Assembly (NCBI GenBank): GCA_963665975.1
Contig: OY762508.1
Location: 3,224,001 to 3,288,000 of the forward strand
Direction of reading: 5' to 3'
Length of the DNA stretch: 64,000 bases
Source of the DNA: G963665975 sp963665975
GTDB taxonomy: Bacteria; Bacteroidota; Rhodothermia; Rhodothermales; Bin80
Both the position numbers and the translations under genes were made by a program. Below, one piece after another: positions 51,294-59,933 of this stretch (its first letter is position 1; each line of letters opens with the position of its first letter). Below the pieces are notes generated by a model. That model was not told where the DNA came from. It ran no database searches and saw only the letters and a program-made list of their open reading frames with translations.

Positions 51294-53081
51294 ATGGCAG
51301 ATAATTCCCATGCATCTGCTCCGGAGCATGCCCATGGGGCCAACGGGGAGGTCGCAGATGGCCATCACCACGCCGGCTTCTGGCGTACCTACTGGTTCTC
51401 TACGGACCACAAGGTTATAGGCATTCAGTACGGCATAACAGCGCTCTTATTTCTGCTGTTCGGATTTGGATTGATGCTGCTCATGCGGTGGCAGATTGCC
51501 TCACCGGGGGTGGAAATTCCATTACTGGGGGCGCTGACGCCCGAGCTTTACAACCAGTTCGGTGCCATGCATGGCACCATCATGGTGTTCATGGGCATCG
51601 TGCCGCTGGCGGTGGGAGCATTTGGGAATTATGTAGTACCGCTGCAGATCGGGGCACCGGACATGGCGTTCCCGAGGCTCAACATGGCCAGTTACCATTT
51701 TTTCTTCTGGGGCGGCGTGGTCATGCTGGGTAGCTTCCTGGTGCCTGGAGGCGCAGCGAAGGCGGGTTGGACCTCATATCCGCCGCTGGCCAACATAGAG
51801 ACGATGGGCCAGACGTTCTGGCTCGTGGGGATGGTGCTGCTTATCACGTCCTCGCTCCTGGGCGCCATCAATTTTCTTACGACGATCATCCAGCTCCGTG
51901 CTGACGGCATGACATTCTTTCGCATGCCGTTTTTTGTATGGGCGCAGTTCATTACGGCATTCCTGCTCCTGTTGGCGTTCCCGCCGCTCGAGGCCGCAGG
52001 AATCCTTCAATTGTCAGATCGTCTGTTGGACACGAGCTTTTTCCTGCCCAGCGGCCTGGTAACCGCCGACGGGGTGCTGGATGTGGCCGGCGGCGGTAGT
52101 CCGCTGTTATGGCAGCATCTCTTCTGGTTCCTGGCGCACCCGGAGGTGTACGTTCTCATCCTGCCCGCGATGGGCATCGTGGCTGAAGTGTTGGCCAACA
52201 ATACCCGGAAGCCGCTGTGGGGCTACCGGCTGATGGTGTACTCGCTGATCTTTCTGGGATTCATGTCCTTCATCGTCTGGGCCCACCACATGTTCATTAC
52301 GGGCATGGGGACGGCTATCAGCGCCTTCTTTCAGGTTACGACGATGATCATTTCGATTCCGTCGGTAGTGATCCTCTCTGCGCTCGTGATCACCCTGTAC
52401 GGCGGATCGATTCGGTTCTCGGTCCCCATGCTGTTCGCATTGGGTTTTTTGCCCATGTTTGCAATAGGCGGCCTTACCGGGTTGCCGCTGGGGCTTGCGC
52501 CAACCGATATTCCGCTGCATGACACGTATTACGTGATCGGGCACTTCCACTACGTGGTGGCTCCGGGCACTATTCTGGCCATGTTTGCCGGCATCTACTA
52601 CTGGTATCCAAAGGTGACCGGCAGGCAGATGAATAACACGCTGGGACATATCCATTTCTGGGGATCTATACTGTGCATGAATGGCATTTTCTTCCCCATG
52701 CTTATTCAGGGGATGGCGAATGTTTCGCGTCGGCTCTTTGATGGAGGCCTGGCCTACAGCTTCTCCGAGCCCGTGTTGCATTACAACTCTGTGATGTCCG
52801 TGGCCTCGTTTCTGCTCCTCGCGTTCCAGCTTCCGTTTATCGTGAACTTCTTCATGAGTCTCAAGAAGGGGAAGAAGGTGGAGAAGGACAACCACTGGGA
52901 CGCGACCACGCTCGAATGGTCGGCGGCGCCCACCCCTCCGGTCGGCCATGGCAATTTTGTCACCGTCCCCACTGTGTACCACGCTCCATACGAATACAAC
53001 ATGCCGGGTTCTGGCAAGGAGTTCGTCGCACAGAATGATGCATTATCCGCAGAGCCACTTCCTGAAACTGTCGAAGCCTAG
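51294..53081 (+). CDS. coxA: Haem-copper oxidase subunit I, type-A-like, K-channel lysine missing
   Basis: A 595-residue membrane protein with the full set of Cu-B ligands: His282 in H-P-E-V-Y, His331 and His332 in W-A-H-H-M-F, and a G-H-F-H-Y haem-ligand pair later. Tyr286 (the cross-linking Tyr) and Glu284 are present, and the D-channel entry Asp (P-D-M-A-F-P-R) is present. In helix VIII the usual P-T-G-I-K is P-S-V-V-I (356-360), so the K-channel lysine is absent. The segment M-A-N-V-S-R-R-L-F replaces the usual G-M-P-R-R. It reduces O2, or possibly another ligand such as NO, coupled to electron transfer. The ATG at 51294 is preferred to the one at 51279. It leads an operon for subunits III, IV and II. 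Confidence 0.92.
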   Translation: MADNSHASAPEHAHGANGEVADGHHHAGFWRTYWFSTDHKVIGIQYGITALLFLLFGFGLMLLMRWQIASPGVEIPLLGALTPELYNQFGAMHGTIMVFMGIVPLAVGAFGNYVVPLQIGAPDMAFPRLNMASYHFFFWGGVVMLGSFLVPGGAAKAGWTSYPPLANIETMGQTFWLVGMVLLITSSLLGAINFLTTIIQLRADGMTFFRMPFFVWAQFITAFLLLLAFPPLEAAGILQLSDRLLDTSFFLPSGLVTADGVLDVAGGGSPLLWQHLFWFLAHPEVYVLILPAMGIVAEVLANNTRKPLWGYRLMVYSLIFLGFMSFIVWAHHMFITGMGTAISAFFQVTTMIISIPSVVILSALVITLYGGSIRFSVPMLFALGFLPMFAIGGLTGLPLGLAPTDIPLHDTYYVIGHFHYVVAPGTILAMFAGIYYWYPKVTGRQMNNTLGHIHFWGSILCMNGIFFPMLIQGMANVSRRLFDGGLAYSFSEPVLHYNSVMSVASFLLLAFQLPFIVNFFMSLKKGKKVEKDNHWDATTLEWSAAPTPPVGHGNFVTVPTVYHAPYEYNMPGSGKEFVAQNDALSAEPLPETVEA

Positions 53082-53085
53082 ATAG

Positions 53086-53730
53086 ATGGAGTTGCAAATC
53101 CCATATGAAGTCACGGCCCGCCGGGATACCGGCGTGAACAACGCAAAGTTGGGCATATGGCTGTTTCTCGCCTCCGAGGTCATGCTGTTCGGGGGCCTGT
53201 TTGCGGCCTACGTGTTCCTGCGTATGGGTGCGGACGCATGGCCGGGCATGATGATTCCTGACACCACGGAGATGGCCTTGCGTGCCGATCAGGTGCTGAG
53301 TGTCCCGCTTGCTACGCTCAACACCATGATCCTGATCGCATCCAGCGTTACGATGGTCATGTCCTGGGCATCGCTGAAGCTGAACGATTTCAAGAAGTAC
53401 AAGCTCTACATGGGGCTCACGATACTCCTGGCGTTTGGCTTCCTGATCGTGAAGACGTTCGAATACGGCAGCAAGTTTGGGCACCATTTGTACCCGGAGA
53501 CAAACATGTTTCTCGCGGTCTACTTCGTGCTCACTGGGCTACACGCCATCCATGTGACGGGCGGTATTATCGTGAACGCCTATTTTTGGGGCCCCGGAGC
53601 GAAGATGTGGACTCGTGGGAACGAGCGGGACAAGGCGCACTTCACCAATCGCATTGAGGTGGCTGGGCTCTACTGGCACTTCGTGGATCTAGTGTGGATA
53701 TTCCTGTTTCCGACGATATACTTGCTGTAG
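53086..53730 (+). CDS. coxC: Cytochrome c oxidase subunit III
   Basis: A 214-residue membrane protein with six to seven helices. Typical features are N-A-K-L-G-I-W-L-F-L-A-S-E-V-M-L-F (18-34), the H-A-I-H-V-T-G-G helix and Y-W-H-F-V-D-L-V-W-I-F-L-F-P at the end. Subunit III supports proton pumping and protects subunit I. It starts 4 bases after the coxA stop. No odd features. Confidence 0.92.
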   Translation: MELQIPYEVTARRDTGVNNAKLGIWLFLASEVMLFGGLFAAYVFLRMGADAWPGMMIPDTTEMALRADQVLSVPLATLNTMILIASSVTMVMSWASLKLNDFKKYKLYMGLTILLAFGFLIVKTFEYGSKFGHHLYPETNMFLAVYFVLTGLHAIHVTGGIIVNAYFWGPGAKMWTRGNERDKAHFTNRIEVAGLYWHFVDLVWIFLFPTIYLL

Positions 53731-53775
53731 TCTGTCTGATTCCATGTAACCGAGCACTGTAACGAGAGTGGCGCC

Positions 53776-54114
53776 ATGGCTGAACACATGACCGAAGAAG
53801 AAATCCGAAAACATGTCAAGGTATACGTGATGGTTTTCGGTGCTTTGGCCGTCCTGACGGTAGTAACCGTTGCGGTTTCCTGGTTGGACATGCCCATGCT
53901 GCCGGCACTCATTGTGGCATTGCTCATAGCCGTTGTCAAGGGGACGCTGGTGGCCTTGTACTTCATGCACCTGGTCAGCGAGAAGCAGGTGATCATGTGG
54001 GTGCTTGCTGCAACAGTGGTATTTCTGATCAGCATGTTTATCCTGTTTATAGGGGCGCTTGCCGATCAGGAGCAGGTCGCCATCTCTGGCAGCTTTCTCA
54101 GCTATGTCGCTTAA
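53776..54114 (+). CDS. Cytochrome c oxidase subunit IV-type small protein
   Basis: A 112-residue protein with three hydrophobic helices and the pattern of the prokaryotic subunit IV family (V-K-G-T-L-V-A-L-Y-F-M-H-L). It starts 45 bases after subunit III and overlaps the following small gene by 11 bases. It has no fused cytochrome domain, unlike its counterpart in the second oxidase operon. Confidence 0.85.
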   Translation: MAEHMTEEEIRKHVKVYVMVFGALAVLTVVTVAVSWLDMPMLPALIVALLIAVVKGTLVALYFMHLVSEKQVIMWVLAATVVFLISMFILFIGALADQEQVAISGSFLSYVA

Positions 54115-54310
54115 GGCATTTCATATCGTCTTTATCGTCTGCTCAACGCTCCTGGCTTTCGGCTTCGGCGTGTGGGGGGTGTATATGCACTTCGCGCATG
54201 ACAGCATCCTGCTGTTAGGCATGGGGCTATTCTCGCTAGTCGCTGGAGTCGGTCTTGTTCTGTACGGCCTGAGCATGGGCAAGAAGCTCAGTCAGACCAC
54301 ATTCCGGTAG
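54104..54310 (+). CDS. Small membrane protein of the oxidase operon
   Basis: A 68-residue protein with two hydrophobic helices (about 6-27 and 35-56), not recognised as a named family. The ATG at 54104 lies inside the end of the subunit IV gene in another frame, suggesting translational coupling; a further in-frame ATG upstream adds residues of shadow character. Probably an accessory subunit or assembly factor. Confidence 0.65.
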   Translation: MSLKAFHIVFIVCSTLLAFGFGVWGVYMHFAHDSILLLGMGLFSLVAGVGLVLYGLSMGKKLSQTTFR

Positions 54311-54320
54311 GGGGGCGCAT

Positions 54321-54602
54321 ATGAAGACGGCAATCAAAGTGGCGCTCGGTGTTGTAATCGCATCTCTCGCGCTCCCGGATCTTGCGATGGCGTGCGAGCA
54401 GTGTCTTGGAGTCGGCGGCGCCAACGGTCCTACGATTCGGGCACTCGTGTTGTCCATGGCGTCGTTGTTGACTGTAATCACCGGCGTGGGCGTCGGCATT
54501 GGCATGTTCTTCGTGAACATGCACCGGCGTTCCCGAGCGCTGGGGCCAGGCGAATTTGAGGTCACACGGCTGGGAGACATCAGGCCTCGAAGCGTTTCCT
54601 GA
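54321..54602 (+). CDS. Small exported protein with C-E-Q-C motif
   Basis: A 93-residue protein. A signal peptide ends A-M-A at about residue 24, and C-E-Q-C follows at once, so a metal or disulfide site sits at the mature N-terminus. A single hydrophobic helix (about 40-66) then anchors it, with a basic tail (H-R-R-S-R). It lies 10 bases after the previous gene and 29 before coxB. A copper delivery role for the Cu-A centre of subunit II is a guess from position. Confidence 0.65.
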   Translation: MKTAIKVALGVVIASLALPDLAMACEQCLGVGGANGPTIRALVLSMASLLTVITGVGVGIGMFFVNMHRRSRALGPGEFEVTRLGDIRPRSVS

Positions 54603-54631
54603 CTTATCGCAATAAAACCGTTCAAGGAAGC

Positions 54632-55567
54632 ATGTTTGATCTTAGCAAAGTGATGGGAATGCCGTTGGACGCCTCCGGCCACGGAGCGGCCATTGATTCC
54701 ATGATGAGTTGGGTGCACTGGCTCATGGTGCTTCTGGTTGTAATCTGGACTCCGTTCTTTGTGTACGTGCTAATTCGCTTTCGCGCCAAAAGGAATCCGG
54801 TCGCAAACTATTACGGGGTAAAGAGCAAGTTATCGTCCTATTTGGAGGGTGGTGTTGTGGTGGCGGAGGCGATACTGCTGGTCGGTTTTGCGCTTCCCAT
54901 TTGGGGTACGATCAAGAATGATTTTCCTGCGGAGGAGTCGTCCACGGTTATCCATATTATCGCTGAGCAGTTCGCATGGAATGTGATTTACCCGGGTAGT
55001 GACGGTGAATTCGGGCAAACGACGCTCACCAAGCCGATCCAGATCGATGCCAATGATCCGAAGGGTGTCGACGATATCATTGTGGCTGACGAATTACATG
55101 TCCTGAAGGATCGGCCGGTTATTATTCAGCTTTCTTCTCGAGACGTCATTCACAGCTTCGGGCTGCCGAATATGCGTGTCAAGCAGGATGTCATCCCGGG
55201 GCTGCAGATTCCGGTATGGTTTGTCCCGAAAATGTCGACCCGGGAATTTCAGGAGCAGATGAAGAAGAGAATGCCGATCCTGGCGGATCAGCAAAAGCGG
55301 CGGCAGCGTCCGCCGTATCGATGGATTGCGATAGAGGATATAAACGGTGCTGACGGAAGTGCGCTTGTGTCTGCGGGGCAGCGCCTTTCGACGCGTGTTC
55401 TAGATCGGCTTTACGAGGCTGGTATTGCGGACGTGCTGGCGGCGCCGGACATGGAGATCAATTGTGCGCAATTATGTGGCGGTGGCCATTACAGCATGCG
55501 CGGCACGCTTATCGTGCATGAGACGGAAGAGGAATTCAACGCGGCAATCGAGCGGTATGCCTTTTAG
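54632..55567 (+). CDS. coxB: Cytochrome c oxidase subunit II with Cu-A site and insertion
   Basis: A 311-residue protein: two N-terminal helices (about 27-47 and 71-92) and a cupredoxin domain. Cu-A ligands are His174 (D-V-I-H-S-F) and C-A-Q-L-C-G-G-G-H-Y-S-M (Cys278, Cys282, His286, Met289); the usual Glu of C-x-E-x-C is Gln, which provides only a backbone contact. About 75 extra residues lie between the two parts of the site (F-Q-E-Q-M-K-K to about 270). There is no fused cytochrome c. It is the last gene of the operon and its stop overlaps the stop of the opposing alpha-CTD gene by 4 bases. Confidence 0.9.
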   Translation: MFDLSKVMGMPLDASGHGAAIDSMMSWVHWLMVLLVVIWTPFFVYVLIRFRAKRNPVANYYGVKSKLSSYLEGGVVVAEAILLVGFALPIWGTIKNDFPAEESSTVIHIIAEQFAWNVIYPGSDGEFGQTTLTKPIQIDANDPKGVDDIIVADELHVLKDRPVIIQLSSRDVIHSFGLPNMRVKQDVIPGLQIPVWFVPKMSTREFQEQMKKRMPILADQQKRRQRPPYRWIAIEDINGADGSALVSAGQRLSTRVLDRLYEAGIADVLAAPDMEINCAQLCGGGHYSMRGTLIVHETEEEFNAAIERYAF

Positions 55568-58500
55568 GTCGTCGCGAGTAGTGCGGCCAGATTTTTTTCG
55601 CCACGCGTCTCCAGTCGTTTCCTGACGTGCTCTCTCACATCGGGCTGGGGGTTGTCTATTCCAATAGCCCGGCCGATGCGCTGGAGCAGTGCGTTCTGTG
55701 AGCATTCGAAATGTTGCACACCGACGAGGTAGGCCAACTTCTTGACCGGATCGTCTACAGAATCGATAATCTCTTTGGATATGCGGAGGAATGAAATCTC
55801 GCGGGCCCTGGTGACGAGGAATACCTGATCGCCGGGCTCGGCTCCCATCTGCTGTAGCGTGTGCCTCATGCTCCCAATTGTAGCGCCGGCTATGGAACTC
55901 AGCTGCCAATGTACAGTGAGGGATTCGTAGGGTGTGTTCGTGGTAATCTTTTCTTGAGGTTCACATCCGAGCTCACGCGCCATTGCGTTCGGAATCGGGC
56001 GCCCGCTGCCTCGCAGTCGTTCGGCATCCACTGTAAAACGCCAGGCCCATCCGCTGTTGAATTTATAGACATGGGCGCAGCTGGCAATGTCGGTTTCAAT
56101 GTCGATTTCGCTCTGCTTTCTGACGCGAATCGAATCTGAGTCATCCCAGGAAAAAAGAGGGGTCTTCAGGACAGCTAACACGGTGCTACGGCGGACACCG
56201 CAGGACTTGGAGAGGGTGTCTGCCAGATGCCTGGCGTTTGCGGCGCCACCGTTGGCATCCAGTTCCCGAATGATAGCATCCGAGACGCTCGTGTACGGGA
56301 CGTAGCCATCGGTTCCGGCGAGGACCAATTGCTTCTGGTTGTTGATACGCCAGAAACGAGGATCCTTGGTCAGGCGGAACCGGATCTGTTTGCCGCTGGA
56401 GATGCCCATCAACGCAGCAATCTCATCGTCTGTAAGAGGCTGTCCGGCGTATTGCAGGATAATAGCCGCCTTATCCAGCATGGTGCCCCGCCACCAGAGG
56501 TACCCCGCATCCACGTATTTCAGGCAATTCAGGTATTGAATCCAGGCGTCGTGATAGGCTACCCAGATGCCCAATTCATTCAGGGCAGTCGTGACCTCTC
56601 CCGCCGGCAGCACCACGCGACTGCCGAACAGGTTACGCAGTGTCTGTCTGCTAACGTAAGCGAGGTTCTTGCGCAGTAGCAACCACCCGTCGTTCTCGAC
56701 ATAAGGGCCAGCCAGTTGCAGGAACAGCCGTTGAATCAGATCATGTCTCCGTTCGTCGGCAATATCAGCAGTTACGCGTTCCAGAATCTTCGGGACACCA
56801 GGAGCATCGGCAGGAATAGCGCTTCCGAGATTATGGCGGAGAACCTTCGCCCGACGCATCACGGGGCGATATTCTGGGCGGTGGAATTCGTGTACGGTGT
56901 TTTCCAGCTTTCTTCCGATTTGTTGCACACGCTGTCCCGTGACACGAAAGCGTTCACCGAGGCGTTTGATCGTCGTCTTGGGACGGCCGACGGTAAGCAC
57001 ACGTTCATCGAGCACTTGCACGGACCGCGTGTCGAGGGCATGGAGCCACCCCATTACCAGTTCGGGCACGTTGAATTGTCGGAGCTTGTCTCCGGCCATC
57101 AGGAATACATTGGTGTGCCGCAGCGTTTCCCACATGTCCCGTACTCCGTTAGGCCAGTCCGGCTGAGCTGGTGGCAGTACCTTGCTGAAATCCTGCTGCT
57201 GTTTTTCTCCCCCAGCCCATGCGGCCAAAAGTTGAAACATGTTGTGAGTGTTGGGAAGCGAGGCCTGTGCTACGGATTGCGCGGTTGTGCAGTCTGCCAG
57301 TTGCATGGCGGCTTCGGCAACGCAGCTGAAGTCCAGCACGCTACGCACACTGACATCCGTTGTGCGCAACAGGTCTCCAAACGTCAATTGGGACAGGCGC
57401 GCCGGGCTGAACCAGAGCACGCCAATGGTGCCCAATTCATCCATTGTGCGTTTTCGCAGAGGCAGGTTCAGTGCAGACAGGGTGTCGGGCCACTCTCGCG
57501 TAAAGACCGGGACAGAGAAGATTTCGTCTCGTCGACCCTCGACGAATCGCACCACATAGGCTTCGATTTTCGGAGACAGGAGCGCGCCTTGCCTGATATC
57601 GGCGGGGATGCCGATAGAAGCCAGGGCAGTCTTGATTTCCGATAGCGATTTACGACCGAAGTTGCGGAAGCGGAGGAGGTCATTATCCGATGTTCGCAGT
57701 AGCTCCCCGACTGTCTTGATCCTGGCGGCGGCAAGGCAATTGACGCACCGAATGGACAAATCGAGTGCCTCGATCGGCAAATTTAGGTAATTGCCCATCG
57801 AGCTTGCCGCGGGCGTCGGCGGGGAAGCAACAGAGTCCAGGACGCTCTGAGTCAAATCGTGCATGGTAGCATCGGCGGCCAGTCCGTATGCCTTGGCAAC
57901 GTACGGAGGCAGCGTGACGTGCGGCCATAGCGCACCCAGGCTTCCCGGTAGCAAGGGGGTCCTGGGCACACCCCAGGGATCCGATGTCAGCGACTGCGCA
58001 GCATACTCAGGAGATGGCGCGATTGGTTGTGATTGTTCTTCCGGAGCTCGCGGCGGCGCGCCAGCATGGTCGGTGTACTTGTCGATCGCCGCTTCCGCCA
58101 CGCAACAGAAATCCAGTGCGCACCGGATGAGCGCAATGTCACGGCCCGGCAAATCGCCGAACGTCAGCGAAGAATACTGTTGCGGGCTAAGGGCAAGAAG
58201 CCCGTTCCGCTCCAGGTATTTCCTGGTTGTATTGCGTACGGGCAGGCTGCGTGCGTCCAGTTGTTGCGGCCACCGCCGATGGAACACCTTGACTGCCGCG
58301 ATTCGGTCGATGCGCTCTGCAACGAATCTTGCGACAAATGATTCTGCGCGCTTGACTAGCGTTTGATCGGGCAGGAAGGTTGCTGGCAGGCCATTGGCGC
58401 GCAGAACTGCCTTGATTTCTCTTAGGGAGCGTATGCCAAAGTTGCGCATGCGCAATAAGTCCCTTTCCGGCCGCGCCAATAGTTCGGCGACGGTTCCGAC

Positions 58501-58893
58501 ATTCAGCGATTGAACGCCATTCCATGCCCGGACGCTGAGGACGAGTGACTTGATGGACGTTGAATCACACAGGCGCCGTAGTCTATCCGTCATGACCGGA
58601 GCCGAATCTAGGCTCGGGAAATCGCGCATCGTAGCATTAGTGGGGAGGCCAAATGCGTTTGATATGTACTGGGGTAGCGGGACATCGGACCACAACAGGC
58701 GCAGGCTCTTGGGAAGCATTGGTATCTGTAGTCGGGCCCTTGACTTCTTGATCGACTCGGCAGGTGGCACGGTTTGCGCGGGATGCTCCGGTGGGACTAT
58801 GCGAAACTTTCCAGTCCAGATGCTGACACATGCATGGCCAGCGACGGTCGTGCAGCCGCCGGCCCAAAGCCCCATGGGATTTATCAGGCACAA
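55564..58893 (-). CDS. Multidomain protein with two alpha-CTD-like repeats and a sigma region 4-like segment
   Basis: An 1109-residue protein. Two tandem units of roughly 210 residues (from about 59 and about 313) share L-P-x-S-L-x-x-L-W, then an RNA polymerase alpha-CTD-like helix-hairpin element (V-A-E-L-L, L-L-R-M-R-N-F-G-I-R-S-L-R-E-I-K at about 132-162 and V-G-E-L-L, L-L-R-F-R-N-F-G-R-K-S-L-S-E-I-K at about 393-420), and end with C-V-A-E-A-A. Near 631-661 T-I-K-R-L-G-E-R-F and R-V-Q-Q-I-G-R-K-L match a sigma-70 region 4 helix-turn-helix. Later helices (A-L-M-G-I-S-S-G) look like further winged helices. A DNA-binding or transcription-related role is likely. The first ATG was kept; Met59 is an alternative. 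Confidence 0.75.
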   Translation of the reverse strand: MCLINPMGLWAGGCTTVAGHACVSIWTGKFRIVPPEHPAQTVPPAESIKKSRARLQIPMLPKSLRLLWSDVPLPQYISNAFGLPTNATMRDFPSLDSAPVMTDRLRRLCDSTSIKSLVLSVRAWNGVQSLNVGTVAELLARPERDLLRMRNFGIRSLREIKAVLRANGLPATFLPDQTLVKRAESFVARFVAERIDRIAAVKVFHRRWPQQLDARSLPVRNTTRKYLERNGLLALSPQQYSSLTFGDLPGRDIALIRCALDFCCVAEAAIDKYTDHAGAPPRAPEEQSQPIAPSPEYAAQSLTSDPWGVPRTPLLPGSLGALWPHVTLPPYVAKAYGLAADATMHDLTQSVLDSVASPPTPAASSMGNYLNLPIEALDLSIRCVNCLAAARIKTVGELLRTSDNDLLRFRNFGRKSLSEIKTALASIGIPADIRQGALLSPKIEAYVVRFVEGRRDEIFSVPVFTREWPDTLSALNLPLRKRTMDELGTIGVLWFSPARLSQLTFGDLLRTTDVSVRSVLDFSCVAEAAMQLADCTTAQSVAQASLPNTHNMFQLLAAWAGGEKQQQDFSKVLPPAQPDWPNGVRDMWETLRHTNVFLMAGDKLRQFNVPELVMGWLHALDTRSVQVLDERVLTVGRPKTTIKRLGERFRVTGQRVQQIGRKLENTVHEFHRPEYRPVMRRAKVLRHNLGSAIPADAPGVPKILERVTADIADERRHDLIQRLFLQLAGPYVENDGWLLLRKNLAYVSRQTLRNLFGSRVVLPAGEVTTALNELGIWVAYHDAWIQYLNCLKYVDAGYLWWRGTMLDKAAIILQYAGQPLTDDEIAALMGISSGKQIRFRLTKDPRFWRINNQKQLVLAGTDGYVPYTSVSDAIIRELDANGGAANARHLADTLSKSCGVRRSTVLAVLKTPLFSWDDSDSIRVRKQSEIDIETDIASCAHVYKFNSGWAWRFTVDAERLRGSGRPIPNAMARELGCEPQEKITTNTPYESLTVHWQLSSIAGATIGSMRHTLQQMGAEPGDQVFLVTRAREISFLRISKEIIDSVDDPVKKLAYLVGVQHFECSQNALLQRIGRAIGIDNPQPDVREHVRKRLETRGEKNLAALLATT

Positions 58894-59208
58894 TCAGTCA
58901 ACAGACATCTTGATTAATGTTAACACAACTAGTTCGAAGGGCGAATGAAATAATTATGGCCATTTGTACACTTAAACCATGTACGATCCAGTGACAGCCT
59001 CGTCTTGCTCTGTTCTCTGTAATCCTGTGCGTATACGGTAATGGTGAGCCGGCTTATAGTCATGGCACTTTTCACGGCGTACAAAACCTCCCATTATCGC
59101 CAATACCGGATTCAGGCCCAGGTCAGCCCACAAACTCCGTCACGGGGCGCGAAGGAGTGTTGTAACCATGCCGCCACGGTGAACAATGCACGGCCACGTA
59201 TCTGCTGG
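58894..59208. other. Intergenic region upstream of the alpha-CTD gene
   Basis: 315 bases between the alpha-CTD gene start and the stop of the second oxidase operon, both on the minus strand. The part next to the start is AT-rich (about 58905-58980) and likely holds the promoter. No gene or RNA was seen. Confidence 0.45.
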
Positions 59209-59922
59209 TCACTGTCGTGCCAGATACTCTACCAGGCTCTCGAATTCCGCCTCTGTCACGGTGTCATTAAATCGTACGGCATTTAGCGTTGCGCCCATAA
59301 TGCCGGCGGGAAAACCTTCTACGATCACTGCGTCCGGATTGCGGATTGACTCGCTGATTTGCTCTCGTGATTGCTGAGCGCCGATGCCCTGCATTGTGGG
59401 GCCAACGCCTGTTGTGCCGTCGAGGCTATGACAAGTATTGCACAGATAGCGCGTGTAGACTTCTTCGCCATCTACCGGTTCGTCTTCGTGCGCAGCGTCT
59501 GTCACATTTGCACCCTGACCTTCCTCCTCAGGCGCGTCGTGTTCTTTGGTCACGGTGTCGGGAGGCGCCACGGTCGCAATTATTTCTCCTGCAGGTACGA
59601 TGCCCAGTGCGCCACGCAGAGCCGTATCGCTGAGCGTGAGGATGAGAAACACGACTACAAATACGCCTCCGGTTGCCAGGACCAAGAAATTGACGGGATT
59701 ATCATATCGGAGCGCCATGAATATGGCCACCACCAATAACGCCTTTATAGCTGCGATGGTAAGGGCAAGCGGGATGTTGAGTCCGCCCAGGTCGATCTGC
59801 GCCGTTATGACGGTTACGATCGTCAGAAACACGAGCGCGCCGAATACGGCGAGCAGAGTTCTGATCGGGATCACCGTATGCCCGGCATGGTCCCCACCAT
59901 GATGTGGTCCTGGTCCAGTCAT
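59209..59922 (-). CDS. Oxidase subunit IV fused to cytochrome c
   Basis: A 237-residue protein. A subunit IV-like part with three helices (about 22-42, 48-70, 77-97) is followed by an acidic linker and a cytochrome c domain with C-N-T-C-H (161-165) and a later I-M-G-A-T segment that may give the axial Met. The cytochrome domain closely matches the second domain of the dihaem protein at 40973. The ATG at 59922 starts a His-rich leader (G-P-H-H-G-G-D-H-A-G-H); the upstream frame is unlike protein. Last gene of the second oxidase operon, 11 bases after subunit III. Confidence 0.88.
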   Translation of the reverse strand: MTGPGPHHGGDHAGHTVIPIRTLLAVFGALVFLTIVTVITAQIDLGGLNIPLALTIAAIKALLVVAIFMALRYDNPVNFLVLATGGVFVVVFLILTLSDTALRGALGIVPAGEIIATVAPPDTVTKEHDAPEEEGQGANVTDAAHEDEPVDGEEVYTRYLCNTCHSLDGTTGVGPTMQGIGAQQSREQISESIRNPDAVIVEGFPAGIMGATLNAVRFNDTVTEAEFESLVEYLARQ

Positions 59923-59933
59923 GGAGCGAAGCG

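Noticed and set aside
51294..53081. Calling the first subunit I an NO reductase outright
   Set aside because: The active-site Tyr and all three Cu-B histidines are present, which fits O2 reduction; only the missing K-channel lysine is unusual.
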